Below are positions 31,613 to 40,714 of a stretch of 57,850 nucleotides of DNA, one piece after another. This stretch comes from a virus. The notes under the pieces are model-generated. The model worked only from the letters and a program-made list of their open reading frames with translations. It ran no database searches and had not been told where the DNA came from. The DNA lies in the IMG/VR virus record IMGVR_UViG_3300025655_000041, positions 1 to 57,850 of that record. One strand, given 5' to 3'. The position numbers were made by a program, and so were the translations under genes. Every line of letters begins with the position of its first letter. Position 1 is the stretch's first letter.

Positions 31613-33480
31613 TATCTAGTTCCCCCTTTAAGGATTTCATATTGCAATCCAGAAACATTCCATTCATTAGTAGCTGTTTCGGTTAACTTATAGTTTAGAA
31701 ATCGCCCTGATTCCTTAATATCTATTTTATAATCACTTGCAACTACAAAGTTATTAGTGACACCTGTTGTTGGATTAACATTATCTCCGGGGTAATTACT
31801 ACCTTTAACGTACATTGTTAGTGTAGCATTAGCGCCTTCTACCTTCATTGCAATAGTAGACAATGTTTCAGTATCAAACTCAGGACTCATAGCAAGCCTT
31901 CTACGTTCTACAAATGATTCATAGGCAGTAGAGTCTACTAAAGAATAAGTTTTATCACCGTACATTAACTCTGTTCCGTAGGCAAACAAAGGAACTCTTT
32001 CATTAGGGTTATTATCATAAGGTGCAATATCACCTGAAGTAATAGTGCTATTCATTCTCCGAATAGTCCAATTATTTAACCTATAATTCCAAATAAGACA
32101 TTCATTAATTGTTGTGCTGCTACCTTTAGGGTAGCAAATCCATAGCTCATCTTTAGACTGATAACGTAGAATAAAAAGTTTTTGTTCTTGTGCTTTATTT
32201 AGGTTATCGATAAGATAACGCCGAACCCTGCCATCAGCTACTGATTTAATAGACCCTGGATGCCCTCCAAACACATAAATATCATTACTACCAACAACAA
32301 AGTGTTGACCATCGTACTCTTGAATTGCTTCAATTGTTTGAGCGCCATAACTATCTGTTACTGTAGAAAAAGAAAACGGTACAGCAGTACTACCTGTCTG
32401 CTCTAATGAATGAATAGAATTATTTGTATAAATATACATTCTACCCTGTAGCTCTGCCATGTCTTGAACAGTCCCAGTTGAAGATAGAGTAAACTCATCT
32501 GCTGTGTTAGTGCCAGCTGCAAAAGGATTCCAGTTAGCTGGTACTGCTCCTGGGGCAGCAACATCAGATGTCCTTACTACACCAGCAAGCCGTCTTATAA
32601 TTACTGTATTTGTACTATCATATTCCGTTAAGTTACCAGCAACTAACAAATTTTTATAAGATCTAATAACACCACAACGTACTCTTACAATATTAGCCGA
32701 TCTCACTTTACAAATAACAGTATCACCGTTTTGTATCATAGCAATACTAGGTGTTATAATTGTTGTATTAGTTGAAGCCTGATTAGAACAAGTAAACGTA
32801 GTTTGATTATTACCATCTGCATCAACTGAATTACTTCCTAATGCACTAAACTTAGCATAATTTCTAATTGTATTAGTAGCACTATTAATAATAGTAATTG
32901 TTGCTTCTTGTTTACTAAAGTCTACTAGCTGCCCTAAGTTAAAGTCTAGTGTTTGATTAGCAGAATCCCATACAGCAGAAGATATTTCTTCATTAGCATA
33001 GTAAGAATCCCAGCCTGGAAGTTCATACATATCTAAGTTAGCAATGTTAGTATTTCCAGGAATATCCTGAACATACAGTGGTCTTTCAACTCCATTATTA
33101 ATAATAAAAGTAAAACCACCATTAAATAAAGTATGTTGCCAAACACCGCCTTGGGCAATCCCTGACTTTAATACCTCAGTAGTTTGCACACCGTCATTCT
33201 TTAATGCGTGTATTGTATCTGTAGATCCATTGTTAGTTACTACAATATAATAACCAGTTCCAGGATTAAGGTTTGGGTTATCCCAAAACGCTACGTATAT
33301 AATAGGATCGGAGAAAGGCGTTGTTATTGCCTCCTCTCCTTCCATTTTTCTAACTGCACCATCTCTAAATCTAACATTAAGACAATCAGTAAAAATGTTT
33401 TGTGCAAGAGAAGCGGCAGGTAAATCTTTTACTACACCTGCAGATGCTATATCATTAATTGGTACGACTTGACCTGCCAT
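31612..33480 (-). CDS. Tail nozzle protein (T7 gp12 / tail tubular B-like), 622 aa
   Basis: Begins with the typical NDIASAGVVKDLPAASLA stretch and NVRFRDGAVRKMEG turn seen in podovirus nozzle proteins. The rest is beta-rich with a late NYRLNNWTIRR strand pair. It forms the distal tube of the short tail through which DNA passes. It lies apart from the adaptor gene (47140), with fibres, lysis genes and the nucleotide reductase between them. GGAG precedes the start. Confidence 0.8.
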   Translation of the reverse strand: MAGQVVPINDIASAGVVKDLPAASLAQNIFTDCLNVRFRDGAVRKMEGEEAITTPFSDPIIYVAFWDNPNLNPGTGYYIVVTNNGSTDTIHALKNDGVQTTEVLKSGIAQGGVWQHTLFNGGFTFIINNGVERPLYVQDIPGNTNIANLDMYELPGWDSYYANEEISSAVWDSANQTLDFNLGQLVDFSKQEATITIINSATNTIRNYAKFSALGSNSVDADGNNQTTFTCSNQASTNTTIITPSIAMIQNGDTVICKVRSANIVRVRCGVIRSYKNLLVAGNLTEYDSTNTVIIRRLAGVVRTSDVAAPGAVPANWNPFAAGTNTADEFTLSSTGTVQDMAELQGRMYIYTNNSIHSLEQTGSTAVPFSFSTVTDSYGAQTIEAIQEYDGQHFVVGSNDIYVFGGHPGSIKSVADGRVRRYLIDNLNKAQEQKLFILRYQSKDELWICYPKGSSTTINECLIWNYRLNNWTIRRMNSTITSGDIAPYDNNPNERVPLFAYGTELMYGDKTYSLVDSTAYESFVERRRLAMSPEFDTETLSTIAMKVEGANATLTMYVKGSNYPGDNVNPTTGVTNNFVVASDYKIDIKESGRFLNYKLTETATNEWNVSGLQYEILKGGTR

Positions 33481-33491
33481 TTATTTCTCCT

Positions 33492-35234
33492 TTAAGAACA
33501 CTCTTTTTGGCCAGTAAGCGGGTCGATAAAGCAAGCTTCAACCTTTCCTTCTTCTGTAGCCATTTCCTTAGTTTCGCCATGTATCGTCTTTTCTTCTTCC
33601 ACGGTTTCTTGATTAAAGATCCCGAACCTTTTACCACTAAGTCTGAACGTTGTGCATCCCTTCGCCCCGCCTTTCCAGGCATCAACATAGACCTGTTTGA
33701 ACTCATCATACGATACATCGTCTCCCACGTTACACGTTTTAGAACACGCTGAGTCAATGTATTTTTGTGCCATGAGTAAAACTTCGAGGTGATCTTGTAC
33801 ACTAATATCATTAGCAGACTTACCCTCAACTCCTTTAGAGTAGGCATAATCTTCTACACGCTCAACAATTGGACCATTAAAAGTTTGAATAGTTCTGTCA
33901 TAATAATGACTAAACACTGGCTCAATACCACCACTTACGTTATCTGCACAGAGACTAATAGTTCCTGTAGGTGCAATTGAAGTAAGGTGGCTATTGCGAA
34001 TACCGTTCTTTTCAATAAGGTTAATAACGTCTTCACTCAGTGTTTGAATAAATTTACCTGCTAGGTGTTTTTCTGCGTTATACAGCGGAAACGTTCCCTT
34101 TTCTCCTGCAAGTTCAGCTGAGGTTCTATAGGTTTCGTCTCGAAGCGTCTCGAAGACGGTAGCCATCCAAGTAAGGAAATCAGCTGAACCGTATTCGAAT
34201 CCAAGCATTTCTCCTGCGTTTGCGAGACCAGTAACTCCCAATCCCATCCGTCGTTTATTTCTTGCTTCATCTTCTTGTTCCTTAAGTGGGTAAATAGTAC
34301 GATCAATAACGTTATCCATTGCACGAACTACTTCGTGAATATCAGCTTCAAACTGAGGATAATCAAATCCGTTTATTTCATTTACATACTTAGTAAGATT
34401 AAATGAACCAAGTAGACAAGCACCAAACGGTGGTAGTGGTTGTTCACCACAAGGATTAGTTGCTTCAATCTTTTCGCAATAATAAAGATTGTTCATTTCA
34501 TTAATACGGTCTAGGAACAATACTCCAGGCTCTGCCCAATCCCAAGTAGACTGCATAATCTCCTCCCATAGCTCTACAGGGTCAATCATGTTATAGACTC
34601 GACCTTCAAACTCTAATGGGAATAAACTACCTTCTTCTAGACACACCATAAACTTATCTGTGATACCTACAGAAATATTAAAGCCTGTTAGCTTATCGCT
34701 ATTTCTTTTAGCACGAATAAAGTCGTAGATGTCAGGATGATCTACCCGAAGAACACCCATTTGTGCGCCTCTGCGGTGTCCACTACTAGCAATTGTTTGA
34801 CAGATAGCGTCATAGATACCCATGAAAGAAACAGGACCACTTGACTGTGACTCAAGCGATTTAATAAGATCACCACGAGGTCTAATACGACTAAAGTCAT
34901 ACCCGATACCGCCGCCACGGCGCATAGTTTCTGCTGCCTGTGTAGCTCGTAGCATAATGCTATCCATCGAGTCATCGATAATACCACTAACAAAACAATT
35001 ATAAGCAGTAGTAATCCGAGGACTACCCATTGCATTTTGTACGCGACCCGCTGGAAGGAACCTCATGTTACCAAGAATATCTTCTAGTTTATATTGATGC
35101 TCAATGCCATCGCTGAGTGCCTTTGCTATTCGTTTTACTTTCCCATCGAAGGTTTCACCTTCTAGTCGGTACTTCATGCGATCAATTTCTTCTGAAATAG
35201 GCATTGATGGGCCTACATACTCTGTGTTTCTCAT
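33492..35234 (-). CDS. Ribonucleotide reductase, class II (adenosylcobalamin-dependent) type, 580 aa
   Basis: Reduces ribonucleotides for DNA synthesis. Visible: AYNCF (C80), MRRGGGIGYDFS, active-site NPCGEQPL (N260, C262, E264), GACLLGSFNL (C273), IAPTGTISL (420-428) and a C-terminal redox pair (C568, C579). The single-chain form and the lack of a radical-generating beta subunit gene anywhere in the window favour the B12-dependent NrdJ class. A metabolic gene inside the late structural arm is unusual; the motif at 35268-35286 upstream may give it separate expression. Confidence 0.9.
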   Translation of the reverse strand: MRNTEYVGPSMPISEEIDRMKYRLEGETFDGKVKRIAKALSDGIEHQYKLEDILGNMRFLPAGRVQNAMGSPRITTAYNCFVSGIIDDSMDSIMLRATQAAETMRRGGGIGYDFSRIRPRGDLIKSLESQSSGPVSFMGIYDAICQTIASSGHRRGAQMGVLRVDHPDIYDFIRAKRNSDKLTGFNISVGITDKFMVCLEEGSLFPLEFEGRVYNMIDPVELWEEIMQSTWDWAEPGVLFLDRINEMNNLYYCEKIEATNPCGEQPLPPFGACLLGSFNLTKYVNEINGFDYPQFEADIHEVVRAMDNVIDRTIYPLKEQEDEARNKRRMGLGVTGLANAGEMLGFEYGSADFLTWMATVFETLRDETYRTSAELAGEKGTFPLYNAEKHLAGKFIQTLSEDVINLIEKNGIRNSHLTSIAPTGTISLCADNVSGGIEPVFSHYYDRTIQTFNGPIVERVEDYAYSKGVEGKSANDISVQDHLEVLLMAQKYIDSACSKTCNVGDDVSYDEFKQVYVDAWKGGAKGCTTFRLSGKRFGIFNQETVEEEKTIHGETKEMATEEGKVEACFIDPLTGQKECS

Positions 35235-35267
35235 GTGATATCATCCTATATTTATAGTGAACGTTTT

Positions 35268-35286
35268 TCCCCTTATAGGGCGTTTT
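35268..35286 (-). promoter_or_regulatory. Promoter-like motif variant before the ribonucleotide reductase gene
   Basis: On the - strand the sequence reads AAAACGCCCTATAAGGGGA, like the motif at 7994-8012 but with the centre TATAA in place of TTATA; the + strand reads CCCCTTATAGGGCG. It straddles the lysozyme stop, about 40 bases before the reductase start. As the motif is near-palindromic its direction is uncertain. Confidence 0.35.
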
Positions 35287-35725
35287 TTACACTACGCATA
35301 CGGGCGACAAGTCTTTCTGCTCTGTTAGTTACTTGCTGATACCATCTACTATCAACCATTTCTACTGCTGCTCGATGCCAATCACCAGCGTCTACAGCTG
35401 TCTTCATTCCTTTAAACTTACTTAGCCGAGGATAACCCATATTAAACATCATATTAGCAATAATTAATTGGACTTCTTCGGGCAAAAGCTCAAAGTTTGA
35501 GTATAGTTTTTTGCAATCTTCGAGCACAATTCGGGTGTCGCTAGCGAAACACTCATTAACTCTATCTGCTGAGACAGGTGTGCCAGGTGCCTGTCCATAC
35601 TCAGGATCGCTATCGAGAATAAGATGACCAATACCAAAAGTAGGGAGGTTAAGGTGATCCAAGTAGATTTCATACTTACATCCTTCATCGATTTTAAGTT
35701 CCTCTCTAAGCTGCTCTATATTCAT
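35273..35725 (-). CDS. T4-type lysozyme (glycoside hydrolase 24), 150 aa
   Basis: Endolysin that cuts peptidoglycan. The catalytic set of T4 lysozyme is present with exact spacing: E14 (IDEG), D23 and T29 (PTFGIGH). Later blocks NMMFNMGYPRLSKFK and SRWYQQVTNRAERL match the family. There is no signal peptide, so it needs a holin; holin candidates lie just upstream. It overlaps the preceding gene by 4 bases. Confidence 0.94.
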   Translation of the reverse strand: MNIEQLREELKIDEGCKYEIYLDHLNLPTFGIGHLILDSDPEYGQAPGTPVSADRVNECFASDTRIVLEDCKKLYSNFELLPEEVQLIIANMMFNMGYPRLSKFKGMKTAVDAGDWHRAAVEMVDSRWYQQVTNRAERLVARMRSVKNAL

Positions 35726-35997
35726 GTTGTCCTCACTGTAGCTGCTTTGGTATTCTTAACATACTGCTTACCTTGTTTAATACCCTTACGTTTCTTTTTA
35801 GTTGTTGCAGCATATTCTTTATCAGTAAGACTAGCAAGTTTAGCTTTAGGTAAGTACCTCTCCCCTGTAGCATCTTTCCCTACAATAGAATTCTTACCGC
35901 TTTTAGTACCCCAATCTTGACCAGTCCATTTAATCATTGAAATGGCTTCTTCTGAGAGTGGTCCTTTTCTTTTAGGTTTTCTTTTTGGAGACCTCAT
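35722..35997 (-). CDS. Small basic conserved protein, 91 aa
   Basis: Lys/Arg-rich with the pattern IKWTGQDWGTKSG followed by TGERYLPKAKLASLTDKEY and a KKKRKG tail. This belongs to a family I know from phages and some large algal viruses, function unknown, possibly DNA-binding. ATGA-type overlaps with both neighbours place it in the lysis block. Confidence 0.7.
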   Translation of the reverse strand: MRSPKRKPKRKGPLSEEAISMIKWTGQDWGTKSGKNSIVGKDATGERYLPKAKLASLTDKEYAATTKKKRKGIKQGKQYVKNTKAATVRTT

Positions 35998-36200
35998 GTT
36001 TTATAGCCTCCACCCTTAGCCTTATATTCTCTTGCCACCATTTGCATTTTCCTAGCACTGTTTTGTCCAGGCTTGCCGCCTTTACTACCTGCAAGAATTC
36101 GTTCATAGATACTCTTACGTAATGCTGGCTTAGTATAATTACCTGCACTATTAACAGTGCTTTTCTTTTTCTTTGCTAGTGGACCTGGTCGTTTCATCAT
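35994..36200 (-). CDS. Small basic protein, 68 aa
   Basis: Strongly basic, with GSKGGKPGQNSARK in the middle and a YKAKGGGYKT end. The terminal YK-x2-GG form resembles the tails of small late proteins near 49.1 kb. Possibly a small DNA-binding virion protein. Coupled to its neighbours by 4-base overlaps. Confidence 0.6.
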   Translation of the reverse strand: MMKRPGPLAKKKKSTVNSAGNYTKPALRKSIYERILAGSKGGKPGQNSARKMQMVAREYKAKGGGYKT

Positions 36201-36592
36201 TTAGCTTTCCCCTTAACCTTTTCAAATGTTCTAAGTCCACCAAGACCAAGCATACCCATAAGTACTGTCATAAGTGTTTCCATTTCAAATTCAGGCAAAG
36301 TAGGAATTTCTACAGCAAACCAACTAACAAAGAATAGGGTTATAGGTAATCCTACAAAGTGCCAGAATAGTGCAATGCCACATGTCCACCCGATAAAAGG
36401 TCTCCAACCCGCTACAAACATATTACGGCTAGCCGCTTCTGCTTTGTTTATTTCTAGTTGTCCTTTAGCTAACTCTTGAGCATGTCGCTCACCCATAGTA
36501 GCTAGCTCATGAGCAATCCTAGCCTTCTCATCTGCATCAGGAATAAACTTATCTAGTAGTCCTGTTACTGGACCAATTAAAGCTTGTATCAT
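36197..36592 (-). CDS. Holin-like membrane protein (GTA 3-TM holin type), 131 aa
   Basis: An N-terminal GLLDKFIPD segment, then a basic/Ala helix (QLEINKAEAASRN), the conserved WRPFIGWTCG and hydrophobic segments at about 65-95 and 105-123 match the GTA-type 3-TM holin family. Its role would be to let the lysozyme reach the cell wall. It is next to other small membrane genes and the lysozyme. Confidence 0.8.
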   Translation of the reverse strand: MIQALIGPVTGLLDKFIPDADEKARIAHELATMGERHAQELAKGQLEINKAEAASRNMFVAGWRPFIGWTCGIALFWHFVGLPITLFFVSWFAVEIPTLPEFEMETLMTVLMGMLGLGGLRTFEKVKGKAK

Positions 36593-36789
36593 ATACCAGT
36601 GCCTCCTTCTGATAGCCTACATTTAAATGCCTGTGGATTAAAATCAGGCATAGTTAAGATTGAGTCTCTCATTTCTTCTGTTCTTTTAATACAACTACTG
36701 CGAGTCATATACGGTCCTCTTGTATCTACAAACTCATAACATTCGCTAGGGTTTGAGATAAGACACGCCAATACTAGTGCTTCAAACAT
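36589..36789 (-). CDS. Small Cys-containing, possibly exported protein, 66 aa
   Basis: A short hydrophobic start (MFEALVLACL) followed by four Cys in total (about residues 9, 17, 33 and 57) suggests export and disulphide bonding or a lipoprotein-like role; a spanin-type function is possible from its place in the lysis block. No clear lipobox, so uncertain. Confidence 0.55.
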   Translation of the reverse strand: MFEALVLACLISNPSECYEFVDTRGPYMTRSSCIKRTEEMRDSILTMPDFNPQAFKCRLSEGGTGI

Positions 36790-36791
36790 AA

Positions 36792-36992
36792 TTAACTCTT
36801 ATGTTCGTGTCCCATCCAAATTCCAAAGACACCTGTCATAACTCCCATAACTACAGATACGAAAGCTGATTGAGCACCAGTTGGATTATCTAATAGCATG
36901 AACCACTCAGCACAACGCCAAGACATTATTGTTGATGCAAGCATCATAAGACGTGGAAGTATTTTCCACTTAAGAAAAGTTTCTACTGTCAT
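36792..36992 (-). CDS. Small two-helix membrane protein, holin candidate, 66 aa
   Basis: Two hydrophobic segments (about 11-32, LPRLMMLASTIMSWRCAEWF, and 42-60, FVSVVMGVMTGVFGIWMG), a short loop and a charged end HEHKS are typical of class II holins. It lies beside a second holin-like gene, so the pair might be holin and antiholin. Confidence 0.65.
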   Translation of the reverse strand: MTVETFLKWKILPRLMMLASTIMSWRCAEWFMLLDNPTGAQSAFVSVVMGVMTGVFGIWMGHEHKS

Positions 36993-37472
36993 TTAGAGTA
37001 CCACCGTAAATAAGAAAATAAATAATCCTATTGTAGCAATAATAACTGTTCCTATTAGAGCTACCTGTTGTATGGCTTCAAACATTTCAGATTGTCTTTG
37101 TAGCGCTTCTCTACGCGCTTTTGCTGCAGCCTCTTTAGCTTCTTGAATACGTCTTGCTCGTTCATCCACAATACCTTTCCAGGTACCAGGACCAAACCGC
37201 ATATCTATCATAGTAGCTATTTCCTGCATTTTCTCTTGAGCAATACGAGCATCTATTACTTCTCTAGCTACGTTATCAACTCCGAATTGATCACCTAGCC
37301 CTGCAGAAGATGCCTTCCTGTTTCTAGTTTGTTGTACTTGTTTTTCACCAGCAAAGAGGTTATCAATGTGTCCTGCAATATCACTAATATCGTTTGCGGT
37401 ATTGATCGCGCTTTTAATGCCATCTACGGCACTTTTAACAAGCGCAATTCCTGCTAGTGTTTCTGCTATCAT
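36993..37472 (-). CDS. Membrane-anchored coiled-coil protein, 159 aa
   Basis: Ala/Ile-rich helical N-terminus, an Ala/Arg/Glu coiled coil (about 105-130), and a C-terminal hydrophobic segment (VALIGTVIIATIGLFIFLFTVVL). This build, in a lysis cassette, could be a spanin-like or virion membrane protein. It abuts the next gene with one base overlap. Confidence 0.6.
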   Translation of the reverse strand: MIAETLAGIALVKSAVDGIKSAINTANDISDIAGHIDNLFAGEKQVQQTRNRKASSAGLGDQFGVDNVAREVIDARIAQEKMQEIATMIDMRFGPGTWKGIVDERARRIQEAKEAAAKARREALQRQSEMFEAIQQVALIGTVIIATIGLFIFLFTVVL

Positions 37473-37699
37473 TAGTACACTTCTACACTCCTGGGATCAA
37501 CCCGTTTAGGAATACAGTATACCGTAACTCTGTCTTTAGGGTCGGTAAACTGACTACTGACATAGTTACCATATCGTTTAGCTAGTTGGGAGGCGAAGTA
37601 GTTACACCTATCAATAGAGTAAAAGTACATATCGTTACTGATAAGTGTTCTACTATCGCCAGTTCCCAAGTACGCCATTAATAAAAAGGCGTGTATCAT
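37472..37699 (-). CDS. Small hydrophobic-start protein, 75 aa
   Basis: I choose ATG 37699 (MIHAFLLMAYLG), which overlaps the upstream stop as ATGA; a longer frame from 37774 would overlap the upstream membrane gene by 79 bases. The chain has a hydrophobic start and a Tyr/Arg-rich body with two Cys. Related small proteins occur in lysis regions of marine phages. Function unknown. Confidence 0.6.
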   Translation of the reverse strand: MIHAFLLMAYLGTGDSRTLISNDMYFYSIDRCNYFASQLAKRYGNYVSSQFTDPKDRVTVYCIPKRVDPRSVEVY

Positions 37700-37905
37700 A
37701 ACTTCATTAGTAATGAAGCTGCTAGTCCAACCATTACTATGGTTGAACCCATTATCATTGCTTCTAAACGCCACATACGTTTGTCTAATGACTCAAGTTT
37801 ACCGTGAACCATCTCATAACGTACTGCACATTCTTTTTCGTGAGCGTTTAATTCTAATTGAACACGCAGTTCAGGGGTGATTTCTTGAGACTGTTCTAGT
37901 TTCAT
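37696..37905 (-). CDS. Coiled-coil protein with C-terminal membrane segment, 69 aa
   Basis: A Glu/Lys helix containing HEKECAVRYEMVHGKLESLDKR-like heptads leads into a terminal hydrophobic segment (MIMGSTIVMVGLAASLLM). This resembles haemolysin-XhlA-like or holin-associated proteins that lie beside endolysins. Exact role unknown. Confidence 0.6.
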   Translation of the reverse strand: MKLEQSQEITPELRVQLELNAHEKECAVRYEMVHGKLESLDKRMWRLEAMIMGSTIVMVGLAASLLMKL

Positions 37906-37907
37906 GG

Positions 37908-38150
37908 TTATGCTGAGTATGCTTGACCAGCAGTAATAGCCGCATTAGCCGCAGTCATATCCTCTGTAGTCCAAAAGTCCTTAGCAACCATAATCTCAAG
38001 ATGCTCAACATTCCTGTTTACACAGTCCTGTTTATCTGCGGCATCATCGTCTGCCATAGCCTCGCCAGCAATGATAGCATTGATGAGGTCAACGCTGTGA
38101 CCCATCGCTGTGTAGTGTTGTGCGATTTGTTCTGCTGTTAGTTCGTCCAT
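37908..38150 (-). CDS. Hypothetical acidic protein, 80 aa
   Basis: Asp/Glu/Ala-rich helical protein directly after the distal tail fibre gene (one base overlap). It may be a fibre-assembly helper by position. No motif recognised. Confidence 0.55.
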   Translation of the reverse strand: MDELTAEQIAQHYTAMGHSVDLINAIIAGEAMADDDAADKQDCVNRNVEHLEIMVAKDFWTTEDMTAANAAITAGQAYSA

Positions 38151-40714
38151 TAGTTTGTCTCCAGTGCTACAATGCGTGTTTCTAATTGGTCAATCTTGGT
38201 TAGTGCTTCCTGCAACGCTGCTGTTAGCAGTGGCACAAGTTTGCTATAATCCATCTGCATATAAACAGGGTTGCCTTCTGCATCTACTTCGTCTTGTGTG
38301 CCAGATGTTGCCATTGGCACAACACTTTGCGCCTCATGAGCAAGAAAACCGTCTTGGTCAGCAGTATCACGGTTCTCGTTAATCCAACTATACCGTTTTG
38401 GTTTTAGAAGTTTAAGGCGAGTAACGGCATCCGTTATGTCTGCAATATTTTCTTTCAACCGTGCATCTGAAGTCGTGTTGTATTGAATAGAGGCATCATT
38501 TACACGCACTATGGAACCAACATCACTAGTGTCGCTGTTATTTCTAAAGCGAACTTGACTAAAAAACCCGCTAGTTCCAGCACTATTAAAAGTAACTAGT
38601 GGAGTTAAAGTATCTCTTAACTTTAATCGTGCGCCGCCATTATTATCATCACCAATGGCAAAACGACCATTAGCATCACACCACATCCTAGGATTACCAT
38701 TGCCATCCGACAGCACGATGTTGTTGCTGGATGTGCGGATGTCTAGGCCGTTTTCATTGCCGTTAAAGCGTCCAACAATAGTATTCTGTGAACCAGTTGT
38801 CATAAGATAACCAGAGTTGTGACCAAGAAAGGTGTTGTAACTTCCAGTAGTATCACGCCCAGCTAATCTTCCAAAAAGAGCGTTTGCTGCTCCTGTTGTT
38901 AAAGTATTTCCGGCTTGATACCCAACAGCGGTGTTTTCATTACCAACTGTAACGGAATCTAAAGCAAGTGCGCCAACAGCGGTGCTTTGTGCTGCTGCTG
39001 TTTGTGAATACAGAGCCTGATAACCCATAGCAGTGTTGTAGCTTGCGGTGGTGTTGGAAGCAAGTGCAGAATTGCCTACGGCAGTATTGGCTGCTCCCGA
39101 GGAGTTATTCCTAAAAGTGCCAGCCCCCAAAGAGGTGTTAAAATTTCCTGTGGTGTTGCCGGTTCCTGAAAATCCTCCAAAAAACGAATTATCAATACCC
39201 GTGGTAACGGAAGAACCCGCTTGATAACCAACAAATGTAGACAGAAAGTTTTCTGTCAGTGCAGGGACGGCATACGCATAACCCGCCCTATAACCAACAG
39301 CGGTCAAACCATTTGCCGCAGTGTTGGTATATGCAGCCTGATAGCCCACAGCGGTGTTGTAGTTTGCGGTGGTGTTGGAGTAGAGGGCTTGACGACCAAC
39401 GGCTACGTTAGAATTGCCCGTAGTTGTCGAATACAAAGCAATAGAACCTAAAGCAGTATTCTCACTGCCTGTTGTTAAGGAGTATGCCGCTTGTCTGCCA
39501 ATTGCTACTAATTCTGCACCAGTTGTATTTGTATACCCCGCCTGATAACCCACTGCGGTGTTGTTGCTTGCGGTGGTGTTGGAGTATAAAGCTTGACTGC
39601 CAAGAGAAGTATTGTTTCCACCAGTGGTGTTAGAATTTTGTGACCTATATCCAACAGCGGTATTTAATGACGCTGTAGTGTTAGCTTGCAGTGAGCCTTC
39701 ACCTACGGCTGTGTTCCAGTTTCCTGTAGAATTACTTACTAAAGAAATTGCACCAAGCGCAGTATTTGCACCGCCTGTATTAGAATAACCTGCTGTATAG
39801 CCAACAAACAAATTATTTGTTCCAGTAGTATTACTATACCCAGTCTGATACCCCACTGCCGTGTTGTAGCTGGCGGTGGTGTTGGAACGTAAGGCATCTA
39901 CTCCTAATGCCGTGTTTTTACTGGCGGTAGTGTTGGTACTAAGTGCGGTACGTCCCACTGCTGTATTATAATTCCCTGTTGTGTTTGCCACTAAACTAGC
40001 GTAACCCAAGCCAGTATTGTCAATGCCAGTAGAGTTATTGGCTAAAGACAAAGCACCAACGCCAGTTATTTGTGCGCCAGAAGTATTGCTGTAAAGGGCT
40101 TGGTCGCCTATTGCCGTATTGTTACCGCCTGACAAGCTGCCACTAGAAAGCGCAGTATCACCCAACGCTACGTTGCCTGTGCCAGTAGGATAATTCCCAT
40201 CTAGTTTGATTGTGCCAGCGTCAACAGAGAGGTTGCCAGATATTGTTAGATTTCCAGTAATGTCACCATTACCATCAATGTCTAAACTATCAGCTTGCAA
40301 TTCACCCGTAATGTCTACACCATCAGACTTTGTTGTTAGCTTTAAATTGTTGTCATAACGCAGTGCTACTGGACCGTTCTCAGTAGCAGTAATCATAAAC
40401 TCACCAGTTGAGCCGTTGATAGCTACTGTGCTTCCGGTAATAGCATTGCCATTAACATCAAGGTTGCCACCAAGCTGCGGAGTAGTATCATTAACTACCA
40501 CTGTAACTGCTTGAGTATCTACGTATGCCTTAATAGCTTGTTGGGTGGATAGCGCCGTAGCACTATTACTTCCCATGTTGTCTTCATCCAGGATAGTCGT
40601 TACAGTAGCACCTGTTGCAAACTGTAAGTCCGTATCTACAACAATATTATCTACCGTAACGGTTCCTGCAAAGTCCTTATCAGCGGAATCCGCTAATTCT
40701 CTTGCTCTAGTCAT
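38150..40714 (-). CDS. Tail fibre with ~17-residue head repeats and S74 chaperone domain, 854 aa
   Basis: From about residue 180 to 620 the chain consists of some 25 repeats of roughly 17 residues of the form NTAVGYQALYSNTTG, as in trimeric adhesin heads and phage fibres. The C-terminus (TTSDARLKENIADI, later FLAHEAQSVVP, then a Leu-heptad end) is an intramolecular S74 peptidase-chaperone that trims itself after trimer folding. It shares the N-terminal organisation of its 760-aa neighbour. Likely host receptor-binding fibre. Confidence 0.88.
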   Translation of the reverse strand: MTRARELADSADKDFAGTVTVDNIVVDTDLQFATGATVTTILDEDNMGSNSATALSTQQAIKAYVDTQAVTVVVNDTTPQLGGNLDVNGNAITGSTVAINGSTGEFMITATENGPVALRYDNNLKLTTKSDGVDITGELQADSLDIDGNGDITGNLTISGNLSVDAGTIKLDGNYPTGTGNVALGDTALSSGSLSGGNNTAIGDQALYSNTSGAQITGVGALSLANNSTGIDNTGLGYASLVANTTGNYNTAVGRTALSTNTTASKNTALGVDALRSNTTASYNTAVGYQTGYSNTTGTNNLFVGYTAGYSNTGGANTALGAISLVSNSTGNWNTAVGEGSLQANTTASLNTAVGYRSQNSNTTGGNNTSLGSQALYSNTTASNNTAVGYQAGYTNTTGAELVAIGRQAAYSLTTGSENTALGSIALYSTTTGNSNVAVGRQALYSNTTANYNTAVGYQAAYTNTAANGLTAVGYRAGYAYAVPALTENFLSTFVGYQAGSSVTTGIDNSFFGGFSGTGNTTGNFNTSLGAGTFRNNSSGAANTAVGNSALASNTTASYNTAMGYQALYSQTAAAQSTAVGALALDSVTVGNENTAVGYQAGNTLTTGAANALFGRLAGRDTTGSYNTFLGHNSGYLMTTGSQNTIVGRFNGNENGLDIRTSSNNIVLSDGNGNPRMWCDANGRFAIGDDNNGGARLKLRDTLTPLVTFNSAGTSGFFSQVRFRNNSDTSDVGSIVRVNDASIQYNTTSDARLKENIADITDAVTRLKLLKPKRYSWINENRDTADQDGFLAHEAQSVVPMATSGTQDEVDAEGNPVYMQMDYSKLVPLLTAALQEALTKIDQLETRIVALETN

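Noticed and set aside
33455-33847. 130-residue basic frame on the - strand within the reductase 3' end
   Set aside because: Shadow frame inside a well-supported gene; no ribosome site and no independent motif.
37699-37774. 25-residue N-terminal extension of the 75-aa lysis-region protein
   Set aside because: It would overlap the upstream membrane gene by 79 bases, while ATG 37699 forms the usual ATGA coupling.
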